DNA of 64,000 bases. Source: Aldehydirespirator sp965221605 (GTDB lineage Bacteria; Actinomycetota; Acidimicrobiia; Acidimicrobiales; Aldehydirespiratoraceae). Under the pieces are notes generated by a model that was not told the DNA's origin, searched no databases, and saw only the letters and a program-made list of their open reading frames with translations. The translations under genes and the position numbers were made by a program. The stretch covers positions 1-64,000 of the forward strand of contig CBDCSK010000015.1 in the NCBI GenBank assembly GCA_965221605.1, given 5' to 3'. This document shows, in pieces, positions 8,015-16,219 of this stretch; the first letter of the stretch is position 1, and each line of letters starts with the position of its first letter.

Positions 8015-9226
8015 CTAGCCGCTCCGCTTCCTAGCCAGACGGCCGCGGATGTGGTGGGTGTAGACGTGGGCGGCCACCGCGGCGGGGCTGGTGCGCCAGC
8101 AGCGCAGCGGGTCGAACCCGTCGTGGACGAGGCACATTTTGCAGGACACGCACTCGACGGTGCCGGTTCTCCCCGCGGCCAGCTTGTTGGCCAAGTCCGG
8201 CTCGCGGACGAAGGGGCGGGACATGGCCAGGAAGTCGGCGTCCCCAGAGCGGATCACGTCGGCCATCGTCTGAGTGGTGCGGATCCCCCCGACGAGGATC
8301 ACCGGGATGTCCGCCGCGTCCTTCACGGCCCGGGCGAAGTGCCGGTAGTAGGCCTCGGGTCCCTCGGGCCTCACCAGTCGCTGCACGAGCCCGTTGCGGG
8401 CCGCCTGGGCCGCGCCGACCGCGACGTAGGTGCGGATGTTCTCGAGATAGCTCCTCATGATCCCGTAGGACACCTCCACCGCGTCCAGCCCCCGCTCGGC
8501 CAGGGCCCGCACCCGCTCCACGCTCTCGGCGGGCTCGAGGCCCCCCGTGATCGAGTCGCCGATGCCGATACGGGCCGTCACGCAGAAGTCGTCGCCCACG
8601 GCGGCCCTCACCGCGTCGTACACCGCCATCACGAACCGGCCGCGGCGCTCGGGGTCGCCACCCCAGTCGTCGGTGCGAACGTTGGTGATCGGCGACGAGA
8701 ACTCCGAGATCAGGTAGCCGTTGCCCCCGTGGATATGGACGCCGTCGAACCCGGCCTGCTTCGCCCGCCGGGCCGCCTGCCCGAAGGCGGCGATCACATC
8801 GGTGACGTCGTCCGGCGTCGCCTCGCGCGGCTGCAGCCCGTACATCTCGTTGGCCGTCGGCGACGGAGCGATGGGTCCGACCTCGGGCAGCATCGTCTGG
8901 CTCCCGGCGTGTCCGATCTCGGCGAGGATCCGACCCCCGTTGGCATGCACCGCGTCGGTGATCTGCACCATCGACTCGACGAGGCGGTCGTCGTACAGTC
9001 CGGGCTGGTTGGCGCTGGCCTGGCCGCGCCGCTCCACATACATGTGCCCCGTGAGGAGCAACCCGGCCCCGCCGGCGGCCAGCGTGCCGTACAGGCCGGC
9101 CAGGGCAGGCGTCCCGGAGCCGTCGGGCGCGGCCATCGTCTCGGATGTGGACGCTCTCACCAGCCGGTTCTTGAGCGTCAGCGAACCGATCCTGCCGGGT
9201 TCGAGGTAGGGGGCACCGGCACTCAC
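8015..9226 (-). CDS. NADH:flavin oxidoreductase, Old Yellow Enzyme family, with Cys cluster
   Basis: A 403-residue TIM-barrel flavoenzyme. Seen: IGSLTLKNRLVRAS at the N-terminus, the HIHGGNGYLISEFSSPITNVRTDDWGG motif (substrate His and FMN contacts), ILVGGIRTTQ phosphate binding, and a C-terminal Cys set C359, C362, C365, C376, which could hold an iron-sulfur cluster as in 2,4-dienoyl-CoA reductases. The canonical spacing there is CxxCxxxC, so cluster binding is uncertain. The protein ends soon after the Cys set, without the second flavin/NADPH domain of dienoyl-CoA reductases. It probably reduces alpha,beta-unsaturated carbonyl compounds. Confidence 0.9.
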   Translation of the reverse strand: MSAGAPYLEPGRIGSLTLKNRLVRASTSETMAAPDGSGTPALAGLYGTLAAGGAGLLLTGHMYVERRGQASANQPGLYDDRLVESMVQITDAVHANGGRILAEIGHAGSQTMLPEVGPIAPSPTANEMYGLQPREATPDDVTDVIAAFGQAARRAKQAGFDGVHIHGGNGYLISEFSSPITNVRTDDWGGDPERRGRFVMAVYDAVRAAVGDDFCVTARIGIGDSITGGLEPAESVERVRALAERGLDAVEVSYGIMRSYLENIRTYVAVGAAQAARNGLVQRLVRPEGPEAYYRHFARAVKDAADIPVILVGGIRTTQTMADVIRSGDADFLAMSRPFVREPDLANKLAAGRTGTVECVSCKMCLVHDGFDPLRCWRTSPAAVAAHVYTHHIRGRLARKRSG

Positions 9227-9346
9227 GCCAGCCCAGGGTAGGTGAGGCTCCCGGCCCGTGCGGCGGGTGACTACAGGTTGATGGCACGAGGCCTCAACAA
9301 CTCACCTGAGATCCTGCCCAGGAGCAGAGCCGGGTGCGCGAAGCGG

Positions 9347-10354
9347 TCAAAGTTGAGGGCAGGCCACTCCGCAGCGCTTCGCAACCGCGCATGCCAGGTC
9401 GCGAAAGTCCCAGTAGCAGTCCTGCACCGCGTTGATGTGGCCGCCGATCGCGCCGTCGGCGGATGTCAGCTTGAACATGGGCTTCCGAGCCTCCTGGGCG
9501 TAGGGCATGAGGCTGCGATAGTGCTTCAGCGTGGCCAGACAGTGCTTGTCGTCGTCGGGTGACCGTTCCTTGGCTGGGGATTTGTCGAGGACCGACTGGC
9601 GGTACACGCCCGGAATCGCGTCCATCCAGCGTGCGTAGGCCCTCACGGGGCGGTCCAGCCGGACGGCATGCTGTAGGACCACATAGCCGATCGGCTTCAT
9701 GGCGCCGCTGGGCATGTCCAAGCCTTCCAGCCCGGGTATGCCCTCGGCGCTGCGCATGCGCTGCTGCCATTCCTTGCGCCAGCGCCTCAGGGTGGGTCCC
9801 AGGTTGCGGAGCCCCTGAAGTGAGAACAGGTCGGGCGCCAGCGGCACCGCCACATAGTCGGCCGCGATCAGGGCAGCCCGGTTGATTGCGCCGAGGTTCG
9901 GCCCTACATCGATCAGCACGAGGTCAGCCTCCGCCTCCTGCCTTGCTTTGGCAAGCGCGCGGCTCAGTGCGGTGATCACCCGGAAGGCGCGCTCGCTGCC
10001 GTCGAGGCATTGCGGCCATTGGCTGGAGAACTCGTCTTCGGCCCCCGACAGGGCGAGATCGCCGGCCACGAGTTCCAGCGGAGGCCTAGGACTCATCGTT
10101 GCCACGGGAGTTATGTCTCCGGTGCCTCGCAGCAGGGGCACGAGCGCTCCGTGGATCGTCTTGCGGGGAGGGTCGGGCGTCCAGAGTTCCTCCATCTCGT
10201 AGTCGTCAAGGAACATGCTCGTCAGGTTGGCCTGCGGGTCAAGATCCGCAGCCACTGCACAGACACCCAGGTCGGCGTACATCCAGGCCAGGTGATAGAC
10301 GAGGGACGTCTTGCCGACGCCACCCTTGTTGTTGAAGAACGCGACCGTGGTCAC
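9347..10354 (-). CDS. ParA-family ATPase
   Basis: A 335-residue protein. It has a deviant Walker A motif near the N-terminus (FFNNKGGVGKTSL), VAADLDPQANLTSMF, LVLIDVGPNLGAINRAALIAADYVAVPLAP, and a C-terminal helical region. This is the ParA/Soj ATPase class, which dimerises on DNA with ATP. No parB or parS is adjacent. Instead the GTG start overlaps the stop of the AlbA_2 gene by four bases, so the two are translated together. The C-terminal ~150 residues (KPIGYVVLQHAVRLDRPVRAYARWM) are longer than in simple ParA proteins. Partition, gliding or defence signalling are all possible. Confidence 0.88.
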   Translation of the reverse strand: MTTVAFFNNKGGVGKTSLVYHLAWMYADLGVCAVAADLDPQANLTSMFLDDYEMEELWTPDPPRKTIHGALVPLLRGTGDITPVATMSPRPPLELVAGDLALSGAEDEFSSQWPQCLDGSERAFRVITALSRALAKARQEAEADLVLIDVGPNLGAINRAALIAADYVAVPLAPDLFSLQGLRNLGPTLRRWRKEWQQRMRSAEGIPGLEGLDMPSGAMKPIGYVVLQHAVRLDRPVRAYARWMDAIPGVYRQSVLDKSPAKERSPDDDKHCLATLKHYRSLMPYAQEARKPMFKLTSADGAIGGHINAVQDCYWDFRDLACAVAKRCGVACPQL

Positions 10355-11553
10355 CGCGCCGCCTCCACAGTCACCCGTACGTGGGAGTGTTCGGTCTGGA
10401 AGTCCGGCTCGGGATTGCCGTTGCTCCGAAGGGCACGCAGTGCCATCGGAATGCCGTAGCCGAACCGCTGAGCGAACCCGAGGTTGGCCATGATCTCGGC
10501 GATCAACTGGTTGCGATATGCCGTCCCACCGCTAAGCAGAGTCTCTCGTGTCATCGCGCCGAAGAGGCCGCCGGGACTCTCTATCTCGACGCGCTTGGAA
10601 TACCAGTACAGGCGCGACGGCGCGTGAGTGCCCTCATAGCTGCGGTGCATCACCGCGTTGTAGACGAGTTGATGCAGCGCCTCGACCGGATAGTCGGGGA
10701 ACCGCCTCTCACGAGATCCCGACGTGATGTCGAGGCGCGTGCTGATGTTGAGCTTCACAAGCCGGCTGAGGCTTTGGAGGATGTCCTCGAGCCGGCCGGT
10801 CAGAGCTTCCGAGGTCTTGGGTGTGTCGGTGATGTCATCGCCGTCGAAGCGGACGAACTGAACCCACGATTCCGGCAGCCAGTGCTGCGCGTCGCGGCCG
10901 AACGCGAGCATCGCCCCGTTGGTGGGGACATCGTCGGCGATGAGTCGCAGCGAGCGCAGCTGATCCACTAGCGGCCGCTGATTCTCGGCGAGGACCTCAG
11001 CGGAGACCGCCCGAGGCAGGTAGCGACGCTCGATGTAGTCGAGGTCGAGGTCCGCGACGGTTGCGCCGTATGCGGGCCTCAGGTCGAAGGGGATGTCCCG
11101 TGCTCGGCGGCGCTCGGAGAGGCGCTGCTCGTCGGCAGCGGTGGCCGCTCGCACAGTCGGTCCAACCCGCACCCACACCCGGCCCTCGTAACGGACCGGG
11201 GGATGGGGCTCGGGCTGCACGATTACCGCGGCCACCTCACAGCCGTGAAGGGTTCGGCGCTGGACGTCCATCGAGGGTCGGGGCAGCAGTTGCCCGTGGT
11301 CGCGCAACTCGGCGAGACGCTTCAGCAGGTCATCGTCGATCGCGAGCCCGGCGCAACTGCCGTCGTCCTCCGCGCCGACGATGATCACGCCCGGCCTGCG
11401 ATGCCCGGGAAGATCGTTGGCGAACGCGCAGATGCTCCTGAGGGTCTTCTCGATGGCTGAGGACGACATCGACCGCTTGCGCTCGACCAGATCCGATTCG
11501 ATATCGACCATCATCGAGGCGTGTTCTTCGTCGCTGTACCCGTTCTGCGACAC
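10351..11553 (-). CDS. AlbA_2 (Schlafen-like) domain ATP-binding protein
   Basis: A 400-residue protein. The N-terminal ~150 residues match the AlbA_2/Schlafen fold (ESDLVERKRSMSSSAIEKTLRSICAFAND, GVIIVGAEDDGSCAGL). The C-terminal half matches the linked ATPase-like domain (YPVEALHQLVYNAVMHRSYE, GGLFGAMTRE, QRFGYGIPMALRAL). Such proteins recur near defence and regulatory loci; some Schlafen members are nucleases. GTG 11553 was chosen because TACTGT lies 6 nt upstream; a longer start at 11607 is open but lacks support. It is coupled with the ParA gene and sits on the same strand just downstream of the Wadjet-type operon. Confidence 0.83.
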   Translation of the reverse strand: MSQNGYSDEEHASMMVDIESDLVERKRSMSSSAIEKTLRSICAFANDLPGHRRPGVIIVGAEDDGSCAGLAIDDDLLKRLAELRDHGQLLPRPSMDVQRRTLHGCEVAAVIVQPEPHPPVRYEGRVWVRVGPTVRAATAADEQRLSERRRARDIPFDLRPAYGATVADLDLDYIERRYLPRAVSAEVLAENQRPLVDQLRSLRLIADDVPTNGAMLAFGRDAQHWLPESWVQFVRFDGDDITDTPKTSEALTGRLEDILQSLSRLVKLNISTRLDITSGSRERRFPDYPVEALHQLVYNAVMHRSYEGTHAPSRLYWYSKRVEIESPGGLFGAMTRETLLSGGTAYRNQLIAEIMANLGFAQRFGYGIPMALRALRSNGNPEPDFQTEHSHVRVTVEAAR

Positions 11554-11559
11554 AGCATC

Positions 11560-11599
11560 ACAGTACCTCTGGCGCTGGCTGGTATCGCGAGCGCGCTCG
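11560..11599 (-). promoter_or_regulatory. Leaderless promoter with palindrome upstream of AlbA_2-ParA
   Basis: On the - strand TACTGT (complement of 11560-11565) precedes GTG 11553 by 6 nt. A perfect 12-bp palindrome CGAGCGCGCTCG (11588-11599) lies where the -35 region would be and may be a repressor site. This suggests the pair has its own promoter rather than relying only on the upstream operon. Confidence 0.45.
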
Positions 11600-11682
11600 A
11601 CTAACACCGGCCAATCCGACGCCGTGGATCCCTGGTCGAGCGAGCGGCTCCTGCAATGACGCCTTGTGATGCACGAGACAGG

Positions 11683-13020
11683 TTATCGGTCCGACGCGTG
11701 GAGAACGAAGCCTCCGAGCACCTCGTCGAGTACGAACTCCTCATGCACGATGAGCCTCCGGGCGTCGAATGCCTCCTCGAGCGCCGGATCCCACGGCGTG
11801 GGACCGCAGCCTCTTGCGTCACGGTCCAGTCGTACGCCGCCGAATTCAGCCTGGTTGACCGCGTCCCGATAGTCCTGTGCGTCCATCATCCACGGCCGGC
11901 AACCGATGTCGTGCATCCGTCGGCAGATTGCGATCCCGGCCACGTCGAAGTCGCCGTGGTACCAGAGACGAGCCCCGGATCTTCGCATCTGCTGCAGCAG
12001 TTCGATCACGGACGTGGTGGGGTTGCCGTTGGTGGCGACTGCGCAGCAACCCAGCCCGCGCTCCGCGGCGGCCTCTACGAGCCGCGGGTTCTCAACCACG
12101 AGAGCGGGCGTGCCCGTCGGCACCGTCAACGGGTGCCGGAGCAGGGACAGGAGGCTGACATGCAAAGGCAAACCGCCGCCGGAGGCGGCTTGGATGGCCC
12201 GGTCGAGCGGGGATTCGCCCTCCGCTGGTATCGCCCAAGTCAGCGCAGGAGCCGACACCCGGTCGGGGTGGATGCCTGACGCCTCCCACAACTCGCGGCC
12301 CACCATCGGCATCCCGAGACGGCAGCGCAGCGCCCGCGTCACGAAGGACGCCAGTCTCGTGCCCTGATCCAGGGCGTGGGAGGAGCCGAACAGCGCGGCT
12401 GCCAACTCGGTGCGGCTGGCTGGCCGCGATTCGTACAGCATCGCCGGCTCGTCTTGGCCCGGATTGCCGCGGGGGTCAGGCTTTGGGCGGGGGTGCGGCT
12501 CGGTGTCCGCCCTGAGGGAGTCGCAGCGGTCCAGATGGTCGAGCAGGCGCCGCACGTCTTGCGCAAGCCTTTCGACCTCGCCCTGGGCAAGACCGCCGTG
12601 CAGCCCGGCCTTTATAGCGCCATGGGCCCACTCCCGAGCCCAGGACTCCGGCCAGGACTCAGCCGCGTCTCGCAGCGCCGTCGTCGCCGCAGATGCCCGG
12701 GCCCGGTCACTCCTCCGCTGTGCGGCTGCCGCGGAAGGCGGGTGCCCCAGCCGGGTGAGCGCTTCGTCGAGGTCGGCGCCCATCCCGCGCCCGACGAGCG
12801 TAGCTTCCAGGTGGCTGAGGTCGAGCCGCTTTTTGACCCTGCCCAGCAGGGATCGCAGCGTGAGTTCGCTGGCCGGATCGACATCGGGCATGGCGATCGC
12901 GCCGCGCCGCTGTGCCCCGTGTTTGTCGAGGTGGCGGCGCACCCGGGCCCAGACCGGCTGCAGGCCGGCCTCCAGGAGTGACGCCGGGGGATGGCCCGTC
13001 CCGGCCGCGTCGCCGGTCAC
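11683..13020 (-). CDS. jetD: DUF2399 / TIGR02679-type Toprim nuclease (Wadjet JetD-like)
   Basis: A 445-residue protein. The C-terminal part has the Toprim-like motif LWYHGDFDVAGIAICRRM with the DxD metal pair, as in topoisomerase VI A-type and JetD nucleases; the rest fits the DUF3323/DUF2399 pattern (ARPASRTELAAALFGSSHALDQGT, TPALVVENPRLVEAAAERG). In Wadjet systems JetD cuts plasmid DNA trapped by the SMC complex. The GTG start overlaps the DUF2398 stop by four bases. It is the last of the four-gene set here. The coding frame looks intact. Confidence 0.87.
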   Translation of the reverse strand: MTGDAAGTGHPPASLLEAGLQPVWARVRRHLDKHGAQRRGAIAMPDVDPASELTLRSLLGRVKKRLDLSHLEATLVGRGMGADLDEALTRLGHPPSAAAAQRRSDRARASAATTALRDAAESWPESWAREWAHGAIKAGLHGGLAQGEVERLAQDVRRLLDHLDRCDSLRADTEPHPRPKPDPRGNPGQDEPAMLYESRPASRTELAAALFGSSHALDQGTRLASFVTRALRCRLGMPMVGRELWEASGIHPDRVSAPALTWAIPAEGESPLDRAIQAASGGGLPLHVSLLSLLRHPLTVPTGTPALVVENPRLVEAAAERGLGCCAVATNGNPTTSVIELLQQMRRSGARLWYHGDFDVAGIAICRRMHDIGCRPWMMDAQDYRDAVNQAEFGGVRLDRDARGCGPTPWDPALEEAFDARRLIVHEEFVLDEVLGGFVLHASDR

Positions 13021-14174
13021 AGCAGCGATCCCTGCTCGATGCGCACTTCAACTGCATACCGCCAGGCCGCCGGGAGCAACTCGACGGACTCGCCGTCCAC
13101 TCGCGCCAGCCGGTGGTCCAGGAGGAGCTCGAGGACCTCGTCGGTCAGGCGCACGGGATCCTCGGCGATCTGAGCCCAGTGGCGGCTCTCGACGCGATGG
13201 GTCTCGGCCAGATCGGCGACGATGGCCACCAGGGCGCGGCGCTCGACAGGGTTGTGATCGGTTGCGACCAGCCGGTCGATCAGCAACAGGGCGGCTTGGC
13301 CGACCGTGCCACCAGCGGGGAAGCGGCTGTCGGTGAGGCCGCCGTCGGGGTCGATCGCCGCAAGCCCCTCGGCCCGCGCCTCAATGACCATCCCGAACAT
13401 CTCGTTGAAGATCGTTGACTCCTCATCCCGCCGGCGCCGCAGCTCGGCCCACTCGCCGTCCGTCAGATCGGCGCGATAGACGACAGGCTCCTCGAGCAGC
13501 AGCGAGCGCATCCACGGCCTCGACGCCCTCCGCTGCTCGGAGCGGTCGAGCAGTTGCTCGGCGGTCTCGGCGCGTGCCAGCGCCGGTAGGGCGAGCAAGG
13601 CCACCCGGTCGGGCCGCACCCTCAGCACCGCGTCGGCGGAGCCGTCGGATGCGTAGCTGTCTATGCGGGCGTGCATCTCGGTGGCCGCGCCGCAGCCGAT
13701 CATCCATCGCAGCGCGGTCACCAGGGCCCTCCGATCGGACGGCTCCTCGCTGAGCGACACGTCGGCGTCGGCCGCGGCGGACCGGATCTCGTCGATCAGG
13801 TCGCGCAGGCTTATCACCTCTGGCCCCGCGGCCACCGCGGCCAGGGCCAAGGCCAGCATCGTGTACTCGCGCTGCGAGAACGGCCGGCTGGAAGCAGCCG
13901 CTGTGCGGAGGGGCCGCCTTGTAGCGACTGTCGACGACTTGAACAGCCGGGCCGTGTCGGCGCCCACCTGGAGCCGGTAGCCGAAGCGCTGGGTAAACCA
14001 CCGGTCGAGCTGGGCCTCGTGCCTGCGGATCAGGCGGAATGCCTCGGGATCGTTCTCCGAGGCGACCATGGGATGCTCGACCAGGTGGCGGGCAGCCGTC
14101 CGCAGATCGAGCGCGATCTCGGGTCGGGGCTCGCCGACGCTGCTGGTGCCGCGGTCCGTCCGGCCGACGGCCAT
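13017..14174 (-). CDS. jetB: DUF2398 / TIGR02678 protein (Wadjet JetB-like)
   Basis: A 385-residue protein typical of TIGR02678: LRTAARHLVEHPMVASENDPEAFRLIRRHEAQLDRWFTQRFGYRLQV near the N-terminus, then FSQREYTMLALALAAVAAG and YRADLTDGEWAELRRRRDEE. It resembles a kite/winged-helix subunit bridging the SMC-like ATPase. ATG 14174 starts directly after the TAG of the DUF2397 C-terminal fragment and the 3' end overlaps the DUF2399 gene, so the operon is tightly coupled. Its expression may be reduced by the IS element inserted upstream. Confidence 0.87.
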   Translation of the reverse strand: MAVGRTDRGTSSVGEPRPEIALDLRTAARHLVEHPMVASENDPEAFRLIRRHEAQLDRWFTQRFGYRLQVGADTARLFKSSTVATRRPLRTAAASSRPFSQREYTMLALALAAVAAGPEVISLRDLIDEIRSAAADADVSLSEEPSDRRALVTALRWMIGCGAATEMHARIDSYASDGSADAVLRVRPDRVALLALPALARAETAEQLLDRSEQRRASRPWMRSLLLEEPVVYRADLTDGEWAELRRRRDEESTIFNEMFGMVIEARAEGLAAIDPDGGLTDSRFPAGGTVGQAALLLIDRLVATDHNPVERRALVAIVADLAETHRVESRHWAQIAEDPVRLTDEVLELLLDHRLARVDGESVELLPAAWRYAVEVRIEQGSLL

Positions 14175-14594
14175 CTACGCTCCGCCGGGATCGCTGGAGG
14201 CCGTGACCGTCACTTCCAGACCGTGCATGGCCAGTCGGCCCTCAGGCGACTCCACCACTGTGCGTGAGCCGGGAACTCGGCGGACCTCGCAGCGCACGCC
14301 GGCCTCGACCGCTCTGCGGTAGGGCGAGCCGGGCTTTATGCCGTGGCCCGAACGGCTCACCAGGTCGCGCAGCATCACGAAGCACTCCCGTGAGAGCTTG
14401 GCCCCGTCGATCTTGCCCGCGTCGTCGGCGCAGGCCAGCAGTTCGGAGGCGGTGCGGTCCCGGGCCACCCGTTCCAGTTCCCGGCGCCGTCTCAGCATCT
14501 CGAGTTCCCGGCTCCGGTCGCGCATGGGCGACGCTGAGCCGCGTGTGGAGATGTCGCCCCGCTCTCGCAGCGAGACCGGCACCGTGGCCCTAAG
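14175..14594 (-). pseudogene. DUF2397 (TIGR02677, JetA-like) C-terminal fragment, cut off by IS
   Basis: About 139 codons encoding the end of the DUF2397 protein (RATVPVSLRERGDISTRG, then a charged helix RSRELEMLRRRRELERVARD). The upstream boundary is the IS element. Joining it to the N-terminal piece at 16215 with one copy of CTAAG counted restores a 523-residue open frame with the junction reading TDALRATVPVSL. It may still be translated from an internal ATG or from the IS end, but it cannot give the full subunit. Confidence 0.85.
14590..14594. repeat. Target-site duplication, left copy (CTAAG)
   Basis: CTAAG directly abuts the left inverted repeat of the insertion sequence; the identical CTAAG follows the right end. 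Five bases fits IS1380-family insertion. Confidence 0.85.
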
Positions 14595-14610
14595 CCTGGA
14601 TCCACCGATG
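14595..14610 (+). repeat. IS left terminal inverted repeat
   Basis: CCTGGATCCACCGATG; it matches the complement of the right end CCTGAATCCACCGGTG at 14 of 16 positions. Confidence 0.85.
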
Positions 14611-14714
14611 CGGTGAGGTTTGTGGGGTTGGCGCGTCCACCGGAAAGGCCTCCTGACATGGGAGAATGCTGTTTGAAGCAACGGTCATTCTGGCCATGTG
14701 AGGAGGCACTTCCT

Positions 14715-16037
14715 GTGAGCAGCATAGCGGGCGGGATCGACGGGATCGAGGCGGTGTTCGACGACGCTTCGCTGGTGGCCGACGCGGGGCTTCTGTTGGC
14801 GGGCACGGTGATGGGCCGGCTGGGTTTGGAGTCGCTCATCGATGAGGTGGTGCGCCCGCCGGAGTCGGGGCGGGGGTCCGGGGCGAAGGCGTTGTCGGTG
14901 GTGGCGTCGATGCTGGTGGGAGGGTCACACATCGGCGACGCCGACAGGCTGCGGGCCGGGTCCGCTTCAGCGGTGCTGCCGTTCGCGGTGGCGGCTCCGT
15001 CGACGTTGGGGACGTGGCTGCGGTCCTTCACGTTCGGCCATGTCCGTCAGCTCGACCGGGCTCTGGAGCTGGCGCTGGGCCGGGCGTGGTCTGTGGGCGC
15101 GGCGCCGGCAGCGGCGGAGATGACGGTGGATCTGGACTCGACGGTGTGTGAGGTCCACGGCAAGTCCAAGCAGGGCGCGGCCTATGGCCACACCAAGGTT
15201 TGGGGATACCACCCGCTGGCGGCAGTGCGCGACGACACCGGCGAGGTCGTCCACGCCCGGATGCGGTCGGGGTCCTCTCAACGCGGCCATGTCCGCTTCG
15301 CCGCGGAGACCCTCGCGAGGCTCAGGCGCCTCGCGCCGCACGCGGCGGTGACGGTGCGCGCCGACGCGGGGTTCTTCTCCTATGCGCTGATCGCGAAGCT
15401 CGACGCATACAAGGCCCGCTGGTCGGTCACGATCCCCAACAACGCCAAAGTCAAAGCAGCCATCGACGGCATCGACGAAACCGCCTGGACGCCGATCGCC
15501 TACCCCGACGGGGAAGCCCAGGTCGCCGAGAGCGCCATCACAACGAGCCGCCGCGACCCCCAAGGCCCCCGAAAGCTGCGCCTCGTCGTGCGCCGCACCC
15601 GCCTCCCAGAAGGCCCCCAACGCGAGCTGTGGCCCAACTGGCGCCACCACTGCTTCGTCACCAACAGAGACGGCCTCGACACCGAAACCGCCGACGCCTA
15701 CCACCGCGGCCACGCCCGAGTCGAGCTCGCCATCAGAGACCTCAAAGACAATGGACTAGCCCACTGCCCCTCGGGAAGATTCTTCGCCAACGGCGCCCAC
15801 CTCGCCTGCGCCGCGCTCGCCCACAACCTCGCCCGCTGGACCGCCCGCCTCGCACACACCAACCACCCCGAACGGCTCACCGTCGCCGCCACCGTCCGCC
15901 GGCGGCTGCTCGCCGTCCCCGGACGCCTCGTCAACCACAGCCACCGACACAAACTCCGCCTGCCGCTCAACTGGCCCTGGGCACACCAATTCACCACCGC
16001 GCTGGCCCACACCCGCAACCTGCCCCAACTCATCTAA
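14715..16037 (+). CDS. IS1380-family DDE transposase
   Basis: A 440-residue transposase. Catalytic segments are visible: VDLDSTVCEVHGKSKQGAAY (first Asp), VTVRADAGFFSYAL (second Asp) and AYHRGHARVELAIRDLKDN (Glu), followed by a basic C-terminal region. GTG 14715 was chosen because GGAGG at 14702-14706 sits 8 nt upstream; a longer frame reaches 14613 near the IS end. The gene is intact, so the element could still move. Codon use shifts to C/A-rich near the 3' end compared with the neighbours. Confidence 0.93.
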   Translation: MSSIAGGIDGIEAVFDDASLVADAGLLLAGTVMGRLGLESLIDEVVRPPESGRGSGAKALSVVASMLVGGSHIGDADRLRAGSASAVLPFAVAAPSTLGTWLRSFTFGHVRQLDRALELALGRAWSVGAAPAAAEMTVDLDSTVCEVHGKSKQGAAYGHTKVWGYHPLAAVRDDTGEVVHARMRSGSSQRGHVRFAAETLARLRRLAPHAAVTVRADAGFFSYALIAKLDAYKARWSVTIPNNAKVKAAIDGIDETAWTPIAYPDGEAQVAESAITTSRRDPQGPRKLRLVVRRTRLPEGPQRELWPNWRHHCFVTNRDGLDTETADAYHRGHARVELAIRDLKDNGLAHCPSGRFFANGAHLACAALAHNLARWTARLAHTNHPERLTVAATVRRRLLAVPGRLVNHSHRHKLRLPLNWPWAHQFTTALAHTRNLPQLI

Positions 16038-16198
16038 AGCACAACCCCCCGGGACCCGGCGCCACCCAGCACACACCCCCAGCGCCACCAACCAGCCACA
16101 ACCCCAGCCGCCGACCCCACACGCCCCAACAGCACCCACAACAGCCAAACCAGACCAACACCGCCCACAACAACCAAAACCAGCCACCCCGACCAGCC
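16038..16198. other. IS 3' non-coding segment (C/A-rich)
   Basis: Between the transposase stop and the right repeat lies ~160 bp strongly C/A-rich on the + strand. No gene is seen on the + strand. On the - strand the frame of the truncated DUF2397 gene reads through it to 16034 and adds a hydrophobic Val/Gly/Trp-rich tail. Confidence 0.6.
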
Positions 16199-16214
16199 CA
16201 CCGGTGGATTCAGG
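16199..16214 (-). repeat. IS right terminal inverted repeat
   Basis: The + strand reads CACCGGTGGATTCAGG, the inverse of the left terminal repeat with two mismatches. Confidence 0.85.
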
Positions 16215-16219
16215 CTAAG
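16215..16219. repeat. Target-site duplication, right copy (CTAAG)
   Basis: Identical to 14590-14594, flanking the right end of the IS. Confidence 0.85.

Larger units (their letters stand above)
14595..16214 (+). mobile_element. IS1380-family insertion sequence, complete (1620 bp)
   Basis: The element is bounded by terminal inverted repeats (16 bp, 14 matches) and a 5-bp direct duplication. It carries one intact transposase gene on the + strand, opposite to the interrupted operon. It lies inside the DUF2397 gene of the Wadjet-type operon. Both ends and the duplication are intact, so the insertion looks recent and the element possibly active. Confidence 0.9.

Noticed and set aside
9347..10354. 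Plasmid partition locus (ParA)
   Set aside because: No ParB, parS repeats or replication gene nearby; the partner is an AlbA_2 protein.
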